DNA of 43,311 nucleotides from Sedimentisphaerales bacterium (GTDB taxonomy: Bacteria; Planctomycetota; Phycisphaerae; Sedimentisphaerales; Anaerobacaceae): contig JAUWPZ010000014.1 in assembly GCA_030611315.1 (NCBI GenBank), forward strand, positions 1 to 43,311, in the 5' to 3' direction. A program made the translations under genes and the position numbers. How positions within the stretch are numbered: the first letter of the stretch is position 1; every line of letters starts with the position of its first letter. The notes below the pieces were generated by a model. It saw only the letters and a list, made by a program, of their open reading frames with translations. It ran no database searches and had not been told where the DNA came from. Shown here piece after piece: positions 34,746-42,041 of the stretch.

Positions 34746-35932
34746 GACGCTTTGTCCCTTATTAGAAGCGGCTTCATTTTGGTGTCTTTCGGAAGATACG
34801 CAATTGGTTCGGCAAGGCAGAAGTCACCTTTTCTGATTTCATCGGCCAGCAGGTTAGCGATTTCCAATGCCATATAGTATGAGGACAGCGAGCCGACGGC
34901 GATTTTCTTGCCCTCGATTTCGATTTCGCCGCTTCGCAACTGTTCGTAGCTGACGTGAGATATGACTTTGCCGGTATTCTGCGGATAGTCGGTGCTGTAA
35001 TCGACCACAGGCGCCAGAATTTCGCGGTCGCTTATGCAGGTTCGTTTGAGGACATCTTCGTTCAGTATGGGAATTGGTATTCCGACTCCCAAAGCCAGCG
35101 ACACGCCGTACCCACGGAAACTGACGCCCCGGACGAACTCGGGTCGCATCTGCTTCATATCGCCGGTAATCGCCAGCGTCCCCGCGCCTGCTTTGGGGAT
35201 TCCTTTGGGCGTTCTGTCGCCGCCGCCGGCGTGTTGAGTTCCCTCGGCGTAAACGTGCCCTTGGGCGCCGGCCATCCAGACTCTGGTTCCTACGCCGATT
35301 ACTTCGTAATAAGGGTCGTTGAGCAGCGGCGAGAGTTGTCCGGCGGAGCAGTAGTTGGCATTTTTGCGATTAGGCTCCAGGGTCCCCATGTAGGTGTATA
35401 TCGCTCGGTCCGAATCGTTGACCGCCACGTTGTAATTCTGATAGCAGTTGCGGGGGTTGAGCATGATAGCCTGGTTCAGGTCGTTGATTGTGAAGTATGT
35501 GCGAATTTCACGCAGCGGGTAGCAGTCGGTCCTGTAAGAAAGCGCAAAAAGCTGAAGCTGCTTGCCCGCGATGAGGTCCTCCATCACGTGCGCCCCGCCA
35601 TAGCGGAACTCGCCTGGATGGTACATATTGGCCGGGTCGCCGTGGCGCAGTTGAGTCGCACCGAGATAAACATCAACAGCTCCAAGGCCTGTATAGACAA
35701 GAACATCCTCGACCCAGGCTTCCGACATGCGAATCTTGGGCCTGGAATGCCCGAAGTTAAGGACGCATCCCGAGGAGCACATCGGGCCGAATGTGGCAGT
35801 GGTAACGACATCGACCTCTTTTGCCGCTGCGGCCAGCCCTTTTTTCTCGACGTAATCGATGATATCGTCTGCGGTCAGCACAACAGCCTTGCCCGACTCG
35901 ATGCGGTTGTTGATTTGTTCATACGTCTTCAT
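34742..35932 (-). CDS. Homocysteine biosynthesis protein, DUF39 (HcyBio/COG1900)
   Basis: A 396-residue DUF39 protein, expected to make homocysteine from aspartate semialdehyde and a sulfide-derived persulfide. It begins MKTYEQINNRIESGKAVVLTADD and has the hallmark FGPMCSSGCVLNFGHSRPK (C52, C56) and YRTDCYPLRE (C137), cysteines that correspond to those implicated in persulfide chemistry in the methanogen protein. No CBS domains are fused. It is first in a three-gene set with NIL-ferredoxin and UPF0280. There is no room for a SAM riboswitch in the 52-bp upstream gap. Confidence 0.93.
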   Translation of the reverse strand: MKTYEQINNRIESGKAVVLTADDIIDYVEKKGLAAAAKEVDVVTTATFGPMCSSGCVLNFGHSRPKIRMSEAWVEDVLVYTGLGAVDVYLGATQLRHGDPANMYHPGEFRYGGAHVMEDLIAGKQLQLFALSYRTDCYPLREIRTYFTINDLNQAIMLNPRNCYQNYNVAVNDSDRAIYTYMGTLEPNRKNANYCSAGQLSPLLNDPYYEVIGVGTRVWMAGAQGHVYAEGTQHAGGGDRTPKGIPKAGAGTLAITGDMKQMRPEFVRGVSFRGYGVSLALGVGIPIPILNEDVLKRTCISDREILAPVVDYSTDYPQNTGKVISHVSYEQLRSGEIEIEGKKIAVGSLSSYYMALEIANLLADEIRKGDFCLAEPIAYLPKDTKMKPLLIRDKAS

Positions 35933-35984
35933 AATTCATTTTATTCCAAAATCGTGCGTTCCTTTAACAATTCACTTTTTTCGG

Positions 35985-37331
35985 TTATAAATCCCAGCCC
36001 CTTCGAGAAGGCGGATTGACAAGCCGGTTCGCCTCGTCGCAATTAGTAAATCGCATTTTCTTAGTGTCCCATTCGAGCTTTTGCCCGAGCATTTGTGTTG
36101 CGATGATTCCGAGGCGGGCGATTTCCGTCAGCGGTCCGCCGTAGTCGAAATTCGAGCCGGCGTTCTTATTGTTCTTTATTGCGTCGAGCCAGTCGCCGTG
36201 ATGTCCCCTGGCTCTGGGGATAGTTTGTTCCGGCTGCTTATAGGCTCTCATTTTTTCTTCGGGTATGATTCTTACTCCGCCGGCGCCGTGCGAGCCGTAG
36301 GTTATCGTGCCCTTGTCGCCATATACAATCGCGCCGGTGCGAGGTTGATTTCGTCCTTCTTCGAGTTCCTTCGGGCGCGGCGGCTTTTCTGCGCCGTCAA
36401 ACCAGACGAGTTTGACAGGCCCGCGCCTGCCCCTGGCGGGGAATTGGAACGTTACAATTGTGCCGTTTGGAAACGTGTCGGCGTGTTTCTTCGTGTCATA
36501 ACCTTTGGCCTCGGCCTGGATGGTTGTCGGAGAGCCCAAATCCAGCGCCCAGAACACCGGGTCGACAACGTGACATACCCAGTCGCCGATGGTCCCCGAG
36601 CCGAACGGCATCCAGCCTCGCCAGCTACCCGGCAGATACATCGGATTATACGCCCGCTCCAGGGCGGGGCCCTGCCACAGGTCCCAGTCCAGCTCCGCCG
36701 GGACCTCGTGCTTTTCGGAGCGTTTGTCCAACTGGCTTATCTTGCAGTGGTTCGCGCTGCAGACGGCGTGGACTTCGTGGACTTTTCCGATGGCTCCGTC
36801 CCATATCCACTCGCAGAACAGCCGGATAGTGTTGAATGAATGTCCCTGGTTGCCTAACTGCGTTGCCACCTTGTGCTTGCGGGCGGCTTTGACGAGCTGA
36901 CGAATCTCGTAGATAGAATGGGCGAGCGGTTTTTCGCAGAATACGTGCTTTCCGCGCCTGATAGCGTCCATGCACGCTAGCGCATGCGTATGGTCCGGCG
37001 TGGCGACCGTTACCGCGTCGATATTTTTATCCATTTCGTCCAGCATCCTGCGAAAGTCGCGATACTTTTTGGCTTTTGGGTATTTTTTGAACTGCCCACC
37101 TGCTTTTCGCATATCCACGTCGCACAATGCTACGATATTTTCTCTGCTGCAGCCTCCGACGCTGGCTCCGCCTCGCCCGCCGACGCCGATACACGCGATA
37201 TTGAGTTTTTCGCTCGGCGGCGTTACGCCGGCGCCCAGTACATGACGAGGTACAATAGTAAATGCCGCAGCCGTTCCCAATCCCCCGCGAAGAAAATCAC
37301 GCCTTGAGGTTTTTTTACTGTCCCTGTCCAT
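35985..37331 (-). CDS. Tat-exported Gfo/Idh/MocA-family oxidoreductase
   Basis: NAD(P)-dependent sugar dehydrogenase-like protein of 448 residues. The start at 37331 is set by GGAGG eight bases upstream and opens a Tat leader (SRRDFLRGGLGTAAAF). The Rossmann part has NIACIGVGGRGG, and HVFCEKPLAHSIYEIRQL is the Gfo/Idh/MocA consensus with the catalytic Lys. Exported members often bind the cofactor and act on unusual sugars in the periplasm. It has its own promoter with a hairpin at the transcript start. Confidence 0.93.
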   Translation of the reverse strand: MDRDSKKTSRRDFLRGGLGTAAAFTIVPRHVLGAGVTPPSEKLNIACIGVGGRGGASVGGCSRENIVALCDVDMRKAGGQFKKYPKAKKYRDFRRMLDEMDKNIDAVTVATPDHTHALACMDAIRRGKHVFCEKPLAHSIYEIRQLVKAARKHKVATQLGNQGHSFNTIRLFCEWIWDGAIGKVHEVHAVCSANHCKISQLDKRSEKHEVPAELDWDLWQGPALERAYNPMYLPGSWRGWMPFGSGTIGDWVCHVVDPVFWALDLGSPTTIQAEAKGYDTKKHADTFPNGTIVTFQFPARGRRGPVKLVWFDGAEKPPRPKELEEGRNQPRTGAIVYGDKGTITYGSHGAGGVRIIPEEKMRAYKQPEQTIPRARGHHGDWLDAIKNNKNAGSNFDYGGPLTEIARLGIIATQMLGQKLEWDTKKMRFTNCDEANRLVNPPSRRGWDL

Positions 37332-37376
37332 GACGGAACCTCCAAATGTGTCGCAGCGCCGCCGCATATAAGCCCT

Positions 37377-37407
37377 GCGAGGCCCCGGCGGCACTGTGGG
37401 GCCTCGC
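37377..37407 (-). promoter_or_regulatory. GC-rich hairpin at the 5' end of the Gfo/Idh/MocA transcript
   Basis: GCGAGGCCCC and GGGGCCTCGC form a perfect 10-bp stem with an 11-base loop. The predicted transcription start (about 37409) lies just before it, so the mRNA would begin with the hairpin, which could stabilise it against decay. Confidence 0.6.
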
Positions 37408-37416
37408 GGAAATGTC

Positions 37417-37445
37417 ATAATACCAGATTCACCCGCTCGGGGCAA
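37417..37445 (-). promoter_or_regulatory. Sigma-70-like promoter of the Gfo/Idh/MocA gene
   Basis: Minus strand TTGCCC (37440-37445), 17-bp spacer, TATTAT (37417-37422). Confidence 0.65.
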
Positions 37446-37494
37446 TAGTTTTCACCGCACTAAAGGCCACTCGATAATGCCGATTTAGACACAG

Positions 37495-37782
37495 ATGCAA
37501 CCGATACCGAGGTTTGAAATCCCGGATTTTGCGGAGGAGATAGCAAAGGAAGTTCTGACGAGGTATCCTGCCGATGTTCCGGCGTTGACGGTTCACATGA
37601 GGCTGTTAGCCGATTCGGAAGAGATTGGCGATGCCGGGAAGATAGCGAAGAAGGTTCAGGCCCTGGCGGCCGACGAAACGAGCCTGTATCATAAATACGC
37701 CGATGATGTGCTGCAGCTTGTCGATGAAGAATACGCCTCGGATGAGAGTGAGCAAACGCCCGCTGCAGGTCAAGCGAAATAA
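37495..37782 (+). CDS. Small acidic hypothetical protein, 95 residues
   Basis: An open frame starting MQPIPRFEIPDFAEEIAKEVL and ending in a Glu/Gln-rich tail. Composition and a helical pattern (AGKIAKKVQALAADET) look like a real small soluble protein, possibly TPR-like, but no ribosome site is visible and no family is recognised. It lies between two minus-strand genes and converges on the esterase gene. Confidence 0.5.
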   Translation: MQPIPRFEIPDFAEEIAKEVLTRYPADVPALTVHMRLLADSEEIGDAGKIAKKVQALAADETSLYHKYADDVLQLVDEEYASDESEQTPAAGQAK

Positions 37783-37802
37783 CCGCAAAGGGCCCAGCAG
37801 AT

Positions 37803-39581
37803 TTATTTATCTTTGGGCTTTTGGGTTCTCATCCAGGCTTCGTAATCTTCAAGTACCTTTCGGGCTTGAGCTGCTTTGCGTTTCCCTGCCTGTGCTTTGG
37901 CGCTGTCGGGAGTCGGGACCTGTGAGGCGTTCGAGTCTTCCGGCTCGGTAACATTTCGCAGGGGGTAGTCAGTCCAGGCGGGCCAATTGTCGGTTCTAAA
38001 CGGAGCGGCCGGGCCGGCGCGGTTGCCAAAATTGCCGATCGGGTGAGCTCCCCATGCGTATCGCACCGCTACCGGTTCGGAGACGAATTTGCTTGAAGCG
38101 GCGAACTTGCCCCCATCGACGGCTTCTACCTTGGCCGGGTAGAAATGTCGGTCCTTGCCCGCGATGACGAATCCCTTCGGCGCGACGCGCATGCCGTATT
38201 GCGAACTCGGATAGCTGCCCTTTGTGAACGTCAGCAAAATCCTGCTGCCATCTATTTCCCACGATTCGAGCATCGGGATATTGTAGGTGATTCTCTCGAT
38301 TTTATAGACATCGGCCAGAGCCCAGCGGGCGGCACGTTCGCCGATAGGCTTCTTGAAGGGCGAGTGCATCTGGATGTGGCCCAGGTCGTAAGTACAGACC
38401 AGACCGGTGTTGTCGTATTTGCTGTGGGCGTTGCTTTGTGCCTCGCGTATGCCGGCGGCCTTGTGGAGCATGGCCTGTTCCGGTTCGTCCTCATCATTGG
38501 GCCAGCCGAAGCTGGTCATCTGGACGATGCAGAACGGTAAATCCGGGTCATTGAATGCTTTTCGCCAGTCCGGGATAAGAGCAGGGAAAGTTTTCATGTA
38601 AAGATTGGGTCGCCCACCGGAGCTGACGCAGTTGTTGATGCCCTGGTAGAAGATAGCGCCTTTGATAGGGAACTTTTGTATTGGTGCGATAAGCGCATTG
38701 AAACATCCGCCGGGGAAGCTTTGTCGATAGGCGTAGGTCTTCGGGGCATCGGGTTTCGGTGGGGGTGTTCCGCCAGCCGACTTGACCTTTTCGACCTTGC
38801 GTTTCCAGCCTGCCACTTTTCGAGCAAGCTCGGCTTCGTAATCGTAGGATGCCGCCTCGATGTCGAAATGTTCGATTATGTACTTGGCTTCCGGAATCGT
38901 TTCGAGAGTTTCGCGGGAGATCCACGTTTCGACGACGCTGCCTCCCCAGGAGTTATCGATCAGGCCGATCGGCACGCCGGTTATTTCGTGGACGATGCGG
39001 GCGAAGTGATACCCGAGGGCGGGAAAGTCGCGGGTCGCCTCGGGATTGCAAATTCGCCATACGCCTTTGAGCTCTACGTAGTAGGGATTTCGCTGCTCGA
39101 TTGGGAATTTCTCCAACGGCTTCGGGCTCGAAGTTAGTGGTATCGTCAGGCAGCGGATATTCGGGAAATTGGCGCGGGGGATGTCGAGATCGGAGTTGAC
39201 AATCCCGCCGGCAGCCGCTTCCATATTGCTCTGCCCGCTGCAAAGCCACACATCCCCGACTACGATGTTCTTTAATACAATCGAATCGTCCTTCGACTTG
39301 ACTTTCAATTCCTGCGGTTTCGCATTGGTCGGCATCTTATCGAGAGCCAGCTGCCATTTGCCGCCCTCGCCGATTTTTGTAGTTTTCTTTTGCCCGTTGA
39401 ATTCGACGGTAATCGTTTCGCCCTTATCACCCCAGCCCCAGATGTTGAGAGGTTTATCGCGCTGAACGACCATGTTGTCGCCGAGAACACGCGGCAATTC
39501 GAGCTTTGCTGTGGCGAAGTTCATAAAAAAGGACAGCATTATTATTACTGCAACGTACGCAATCGATTTGGTTTTTTCCAT
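37803..39581 (-). CDS. Sialate O-acetylesterase (SASA/SGNH family), secreted
   Basis: A 592-residue esterase that removes O-acetyl groups from sugars. It has a signal peptide (YVAVIIMLSFFMNFATA), a beta domain starting LELPRVLGDNMVVQRDKPLNIWGWGDKGE, and the nucleophile motif WLCSGQSNME. GGSVVETWISRETLE and GAIFYQGINNCV follow as in family members. The Asp-His of the triad is expected in the C-terminal half (for example near DLGHIQMHSPFKKPIGERAARWAL). It forms a likely unit with the DUF1080 gene 109 bp upstream, as seen in other planctomycetes. Confidence 0.93.
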   Translation of the reverse strand: MEKTKSIAYVAVIIMLSFFMNFATAKLELPRVLGDNMVVQRDKPLNIWGWGDKGETITVEFNGQKKTTKIGEGGKWQLALDKMPTNAKPQELKVKSKDDSIVLKNIVVGDVWLCSGQSNMEAAAGGIVNSDLDIPRANFPNIRCLTIPLTSSPKPLEKFPIEQRNPYYVELKGVWRICNPEATRDFPALGYHFARIVHEITGVPIGLIDNSWGGSVVETWISRETLETIPEAKYIIEHFDIEAASYDYEAELARKVAGWKRKVEKVKSAGGTPPPKPDAPKTYAYRQSFPGGCFNALIAPIQKFPIKGAIFYQGINNCVSSGGRPNLYMKTFPALIPDWRKAFNDPDLPFCIVQMTSFGWPNDEDEPEQAMLHKAAGIREAQSNAHSKYDNTGLVCTYDLGHIQMHSPFKKPIGERAARWALADVYKIERITYNIPMLESWEIDGSRILLTFTKGSYPSSQYGMRVAPKGFVIAGKDRHFYPAKVEAVDGGKFAASSKFVSEPVAVRYAWGAHPIGNFGNRAGPAAPFRTDNWPAWTDYPLRNVTEPEDSNASQVPTPDSAKAQAGKRKAAQARKVLEDYEAWMRTQKPKDK

Positions 39582-39690
39582 CGTAGATTTACCTTATATG
39601 TACAGAGTTTTGACGTATGTTTCTGTTCAGTTTTGTTGCCGAGTTCGTACTTATCGTCCAGGCCGGTTCGGATAGGATCGGCGGGAGCAC

Positions 39691-40446
39691 TTATTTTTTG
39701 AGGACTCGGATTTTTATGTTCCTGAAGGATATTCCCCCGCCGTGGTCCTGCAGGAGGATATGGCCCTGTTCTGCCTCGCCGAATTTCTCGCGGTTTTTGA
39801 ATTTACTTTTGGCGACGGCGGCCCGGAAGCGCTCGCTGCCTCTTTCGTATTCGAGGACTTTTACGCCGTTAAGGTAGTGCTCGACGTGGTTTCCACGAGC
39901 GACGATGCGGACGGTGTTCCACTTTCCCGGCGGGTTGGCCTTTCTGCTCGTTGCGGGGAGAAGGTCGTACAAGTCCGCCAGAGCGTGGGGGCCTTGAACT
40001 TTGGCGTCGTGGTTGTAAAGCTGGTATTCCAGGCCGAGCTCCGTTTTGGGGTAGGCGAAGTATTTTATGCCGCTGTTGACATTTTTGCCTTCGGGCGTTA
40101 CAGCGAGTTTGTAATCGAGTCTGAAATCGAAATTGCTGTACTGATTTTTCGTTACGATACTGCCGCGGAGATTTTTGGGCCGCTCGTCCCGGCCTGTGCA
40201 GGTAAGTTCGCCGTTGTGCACTTTCCAGCAGGTATTGAGGACTTTGTCGTTGGTTGCGCCCTTGAAGCTTTTCAGCGTCTTGCCGTCGAAGAGCAGCTTG
40301 AAGCCCTCGGCGATTTCCTTCTTTGTGAGGGCGTTGGGTTTTGTCTGCACTTCTGATTTGTCGCCGGCTTCTGCACAGATTGTAATGACTATCAGTGCGG
40401 CGAGGATGACAGTGATTTTGCGAAGGTTGAGCTTAATCGATTTCAT
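39691..40446 (-). CDS. DUF1080 (3-keto-disaccharide hydrolase) domain protein, secreted
   Basis: A 251-residue protein with a signal peptide (ITVILAALIVITICAEA) and one DUF1080 domain: FKLLFDGKTLKSFKG, TGRDERPKNLRGSIVTKNQYSNFDFRLDYKL, GIKYFAYPKTELGLEYQL, GKWNTVRIVARGNHVEHYLNG, ILLQDHGGGISFRNIKIR. Members are thought to act on 3-keto sugars made by Gfo/Idh/MocA-type enzymes, which fits the neighbour at 35985-37331. The start at 40446 has AAAGGAGCG upstream; the promoter is at 40580-40607. Confidence 0.92.
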   Translation of the reverse strand: MKSIKLNLRKITVILAALIVITICAEAGDKSEVQTKPNALTKKEIAEGFKLLFDGKTLKSFKGATNDKVLNTCWKVHNGELTCTGRDERPKNLRGSIVTKNQYSNFDFRLDYKLAVTPEGKNVNSGIKYFAYPKTELGLEYQLYNHDAKVQGPHALADLYDLLPATSRKANPPGKWNTVRIVARGNHVEHYLNGVKVLEYERGSERFRAAVAKSKFKNREKFGEAEQGHILLQDHGGGISFRNIKIRVLKK

Positions 40447-40693
40447 TAATTGCGCTCCTTTATTTATGCCAAAGTAATCACAACAGCCCTGCATGCAAAA
40501 CTCAAAGCAAGCACCGGCAGGATAATTTAATCACAAGCTGAGACGGTTTTCACAAAGTACAGAGTTTCTTTTTGGAGATATTATAGGATTTCTTCAAGGT
40601 ATATCAACTTAAATTATTTCAATGGGGATAGAGTTCCAAGGCAGGTTTGGCATCCTTTTCATCTCAGACGGGCATTAGAGCTCCAGCAAAATA
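40447..40693. other. Spacer between DUF1080 and the unknown protein gene
   Basis: Contains the DUF1080 promoter (40580-40607). Nothing else recognised. Confidence 0.5.
40580..40607 (-). promoter_or_regulatory. Sigma-70-like promoter of the DUF1080-esterase unit
   Basis: Minus strand TTGATA (40602-40607), 16-bp spacer, TATAAT (40580-40585), 134 bp before the DUF1080 start. Confidence 0.65.
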
Positions 40694-41161
40694 TCAAGTG
40701 AAGAGGTCGATAATATCCAAGAGAAATTCCAGCCACCGAGACCTCTGCTGATTATTCCGACTCCAGGGTTTGGTTTTGTCCGATTGGGCGGAAGTTTTAG
40801 AGCCTTGAGCATTTTTTCCTGATGCGGATTTCACTTTGTTCAGGAATAATTCCGGCGAACCCCCATTCATTTCATGCAGCCGGGCATCAAAAACAAACCT
40901 TCCATCGCCGGTTTTTCTCACTTTCGTTTTGCATTGCCTCTGGTTAACATAATCTATATCAAGAACTTCGGCACTATTAAGGTGAACAAATCCCGCGAAG
41001 TTTATCTTTGGGGAGTTTTTATCAAGAAGTTCTAAAAAATCCGAGCCGGACGGTTTTGCCGATTCGTATGATACCCTTGCCATAGTCTCTAATAATTTGT
41101 CGATGGGAGTTTGGCCCGGAATGATTTCGATTTTATGATTGTCTATCCTTCTATAATCCAT
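40694..41161 (-). CDS. Unknown protein, 155 residues, translationally coupled to the mini-TPR gene
   Basis: Starts MDYRRIDNHKIEIIPGQTP with GGAAGAG about seven bases upstream; longer in-frame starts run over the mini-TPR gene. The middle (residues about 50-110) has alternating strands (FAGFVHLNSAEVLDIDYV, GDGRFVFDARLHEM); then comes a low-complexity Ser/Lys/Gln linker, and finally a hydrophobic C-terminal helix WLEFLLDIIDLF. No family recognised. It overlaps the end of the mini-TPR gene by 11 bp. Confidence 0.6.
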   Translation of the reverse strand: MDYRRIDNHKIEIIPGQTPIDKLLETMARVSYESAKPSGSDFLELLDKNSPKINFAGFVHLNSAEVLDIDYVNQRQCKTKVRKTGDGRFVFDARLHEMNGGSPELFLNKVKSASGKNAQGSKTSAQSDKTKPWSRNNQQRSRWLEFLLDIIDLFT

Positions 41162-41312
41162 TCCAGTCTCTTCCCGAAACTTCACGAAGGTCGTTGAGAA
41201 ATTCCGGAGGAACTTGCAGGGCCGGACTTTGCGCCTTATGAACATCCTCCCAGGCCCTATCATATTCTCCATTTTGGCAGCAGGCAATCGCACTATTCTG
41301 AAGATGTCTCAT
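41151..41312 (-). CDS. Stand-alone mini TPR protein or C-terminal TPR remnant, 53 residues
   Basis: The frame from ATG 41312 has AAAGGGAGC just upstream. The peptide contains one clear tetratricopeptide element, AIACCQNGEYDRAWEDVHKA, followed by LQVPPEFLNDLREVSGR, a phrase familiar from the C-termini of larger TPR proteins in planctomycetes (recollection). It could be an independent partner of the overlapping downstream protein or the last piece of a decayed TPR gene. Confidence 0.55.
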   Translation of the reverse strand: MRHLQNSAIACCQNGEYDRAWEDVHKAQSPALQVPPEFLNDLREVSGRDWNGL

Positions 41313-41381
41313 TATGCTCCCTTTCAATATTACTCTGTAGGATACCACCATTTCCTCTCTTATGCAAGGACAATGCCGTGG

Positions 41382-41409
41382 TTGACAATATCACAATCTC
41401 TGTTACAGT
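41382..41409 (+). promoter_or_regulatory. Sigma-70-like promoter of the 23-residue-repeat gene
   Basis: TTGACA (41382-41387), 16-bp spacer, TACAGT (41404-41409), 85 bp before the GTG start. Confidence 0.5.
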
Positions 41410-41493
41410 GATGATGAGTTTCGACAGGATTTACCGATATACTCTTAGTGCGAAAAATTTAACCTGAACGAAGAATGTGAAGGAGTTAGAATA

Positions 41494-41928
41494 GTGAGAA
41501 GAAACAGCTTATATATATTAATCTTTTTAATCGTTGGCGGTGCGTGTTTGGCGAATACAGGCCATGCGGAAAGTTGCAATCTCAATAAAGAATCAGATAG
41601 TTCTCAAATCCCAGAAAATGCTCAAGAGATAACTGACGAGGGGGAATCTCAACCTCCAAAGAAGGAATTGTTGCCATTAGGCGGCATTGTTTCATCGCTC
41701 TTAAAAGTACCGGGAGATGTAGTTGAGTGTATTGCCGATATTCCATTAGAGGACATTGTTTCGTCAACCTTAAAGGTGCCGGGCGATGCGGTTGAGTTTG
41801 TCGCTGATATTCCTTATGGCCAGATTGTTTCGTCAACCTTAGAAATATCGGCTGAGGTAGTTGAGATTGTCGCTGATATTCCCTGGTATATTTGGTTCGC
41901 TTCGTTTTGTTGTTGCCATTGCGACTGA
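41494..41928 (+). CDS. Secreted protein with three tandem 23-residue repeats and Cys-rich C-terminus
   Basis: No family recognised. GTG 41494 is preceded by GAAGGAGTTAGAATA. A signal peptide (SLYILIFLIVGGACLANTGHA) is followed by an acidic linker (residues about 27-60) and three 23-residue repeats at 61-83, 84-106 and 107-129, each of form IVSS-L-KVPGDVVE-IADIP. The end is WYIWFASFCCCHCD with four Cys in six residues. The hydrophobic repeats could pack as amphipathic helices at a membrane; the Cys cluster could bind metal or be lipidated (inference). Confidence 0.7.
   Translation: MRRNSLYILIFLIVGGACLANTGHAESCNLNKESDSSQIPENAQEITDEGESQPPKKELLPLGGIVSSLLKVPGDVVECIADIPLEDIVSSTLKVPGDAVEFVADIPYGQIVSSTLEISAEVVEIVADIPWYIWFASFCCCHCD
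41674..41880 (+). repeat. Three tandem 69-bp coding repeats
   Basis: Units 41674-41742, 41743-41811 and 41812-41880 keep reading frame and share ATTGTTTCGTCAACCTTA in the last two copies, pointing to recent duplication. Confidence 0.85.
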
Positions 41929-42004
41929 AGATGTTGAACAAAGAGCGCCAACAAAACGCATAATGTGACTCCGACTATCCGCTAAACGTTTACCCTGAGC
42001 GAAC

Positions 42005-42025
42005 CCTGAGCGTAGTCGAATGGGA
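42005..42025. repeat. Intergenic repeat, 'CCTGAGCGTAGTCGAATGGG' type
   Basis: The reverse complement reads CCATTCGACTACGCTCAGG and matches the core of the element at 13588-13612. A partial copy CCTGAGCGAA lies immediately upstream. Confidence 0.7.
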
Positions 42026-42041
42026 AGTCGTAGGCTCTGCA

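Noticed and set aside
35933..35984. SAM riboswitch before the homocysteine genes
   Set aside because: Only 52 bp separate the start from the next gene's stop, too short for any SAM riboswitch class with its terminator.
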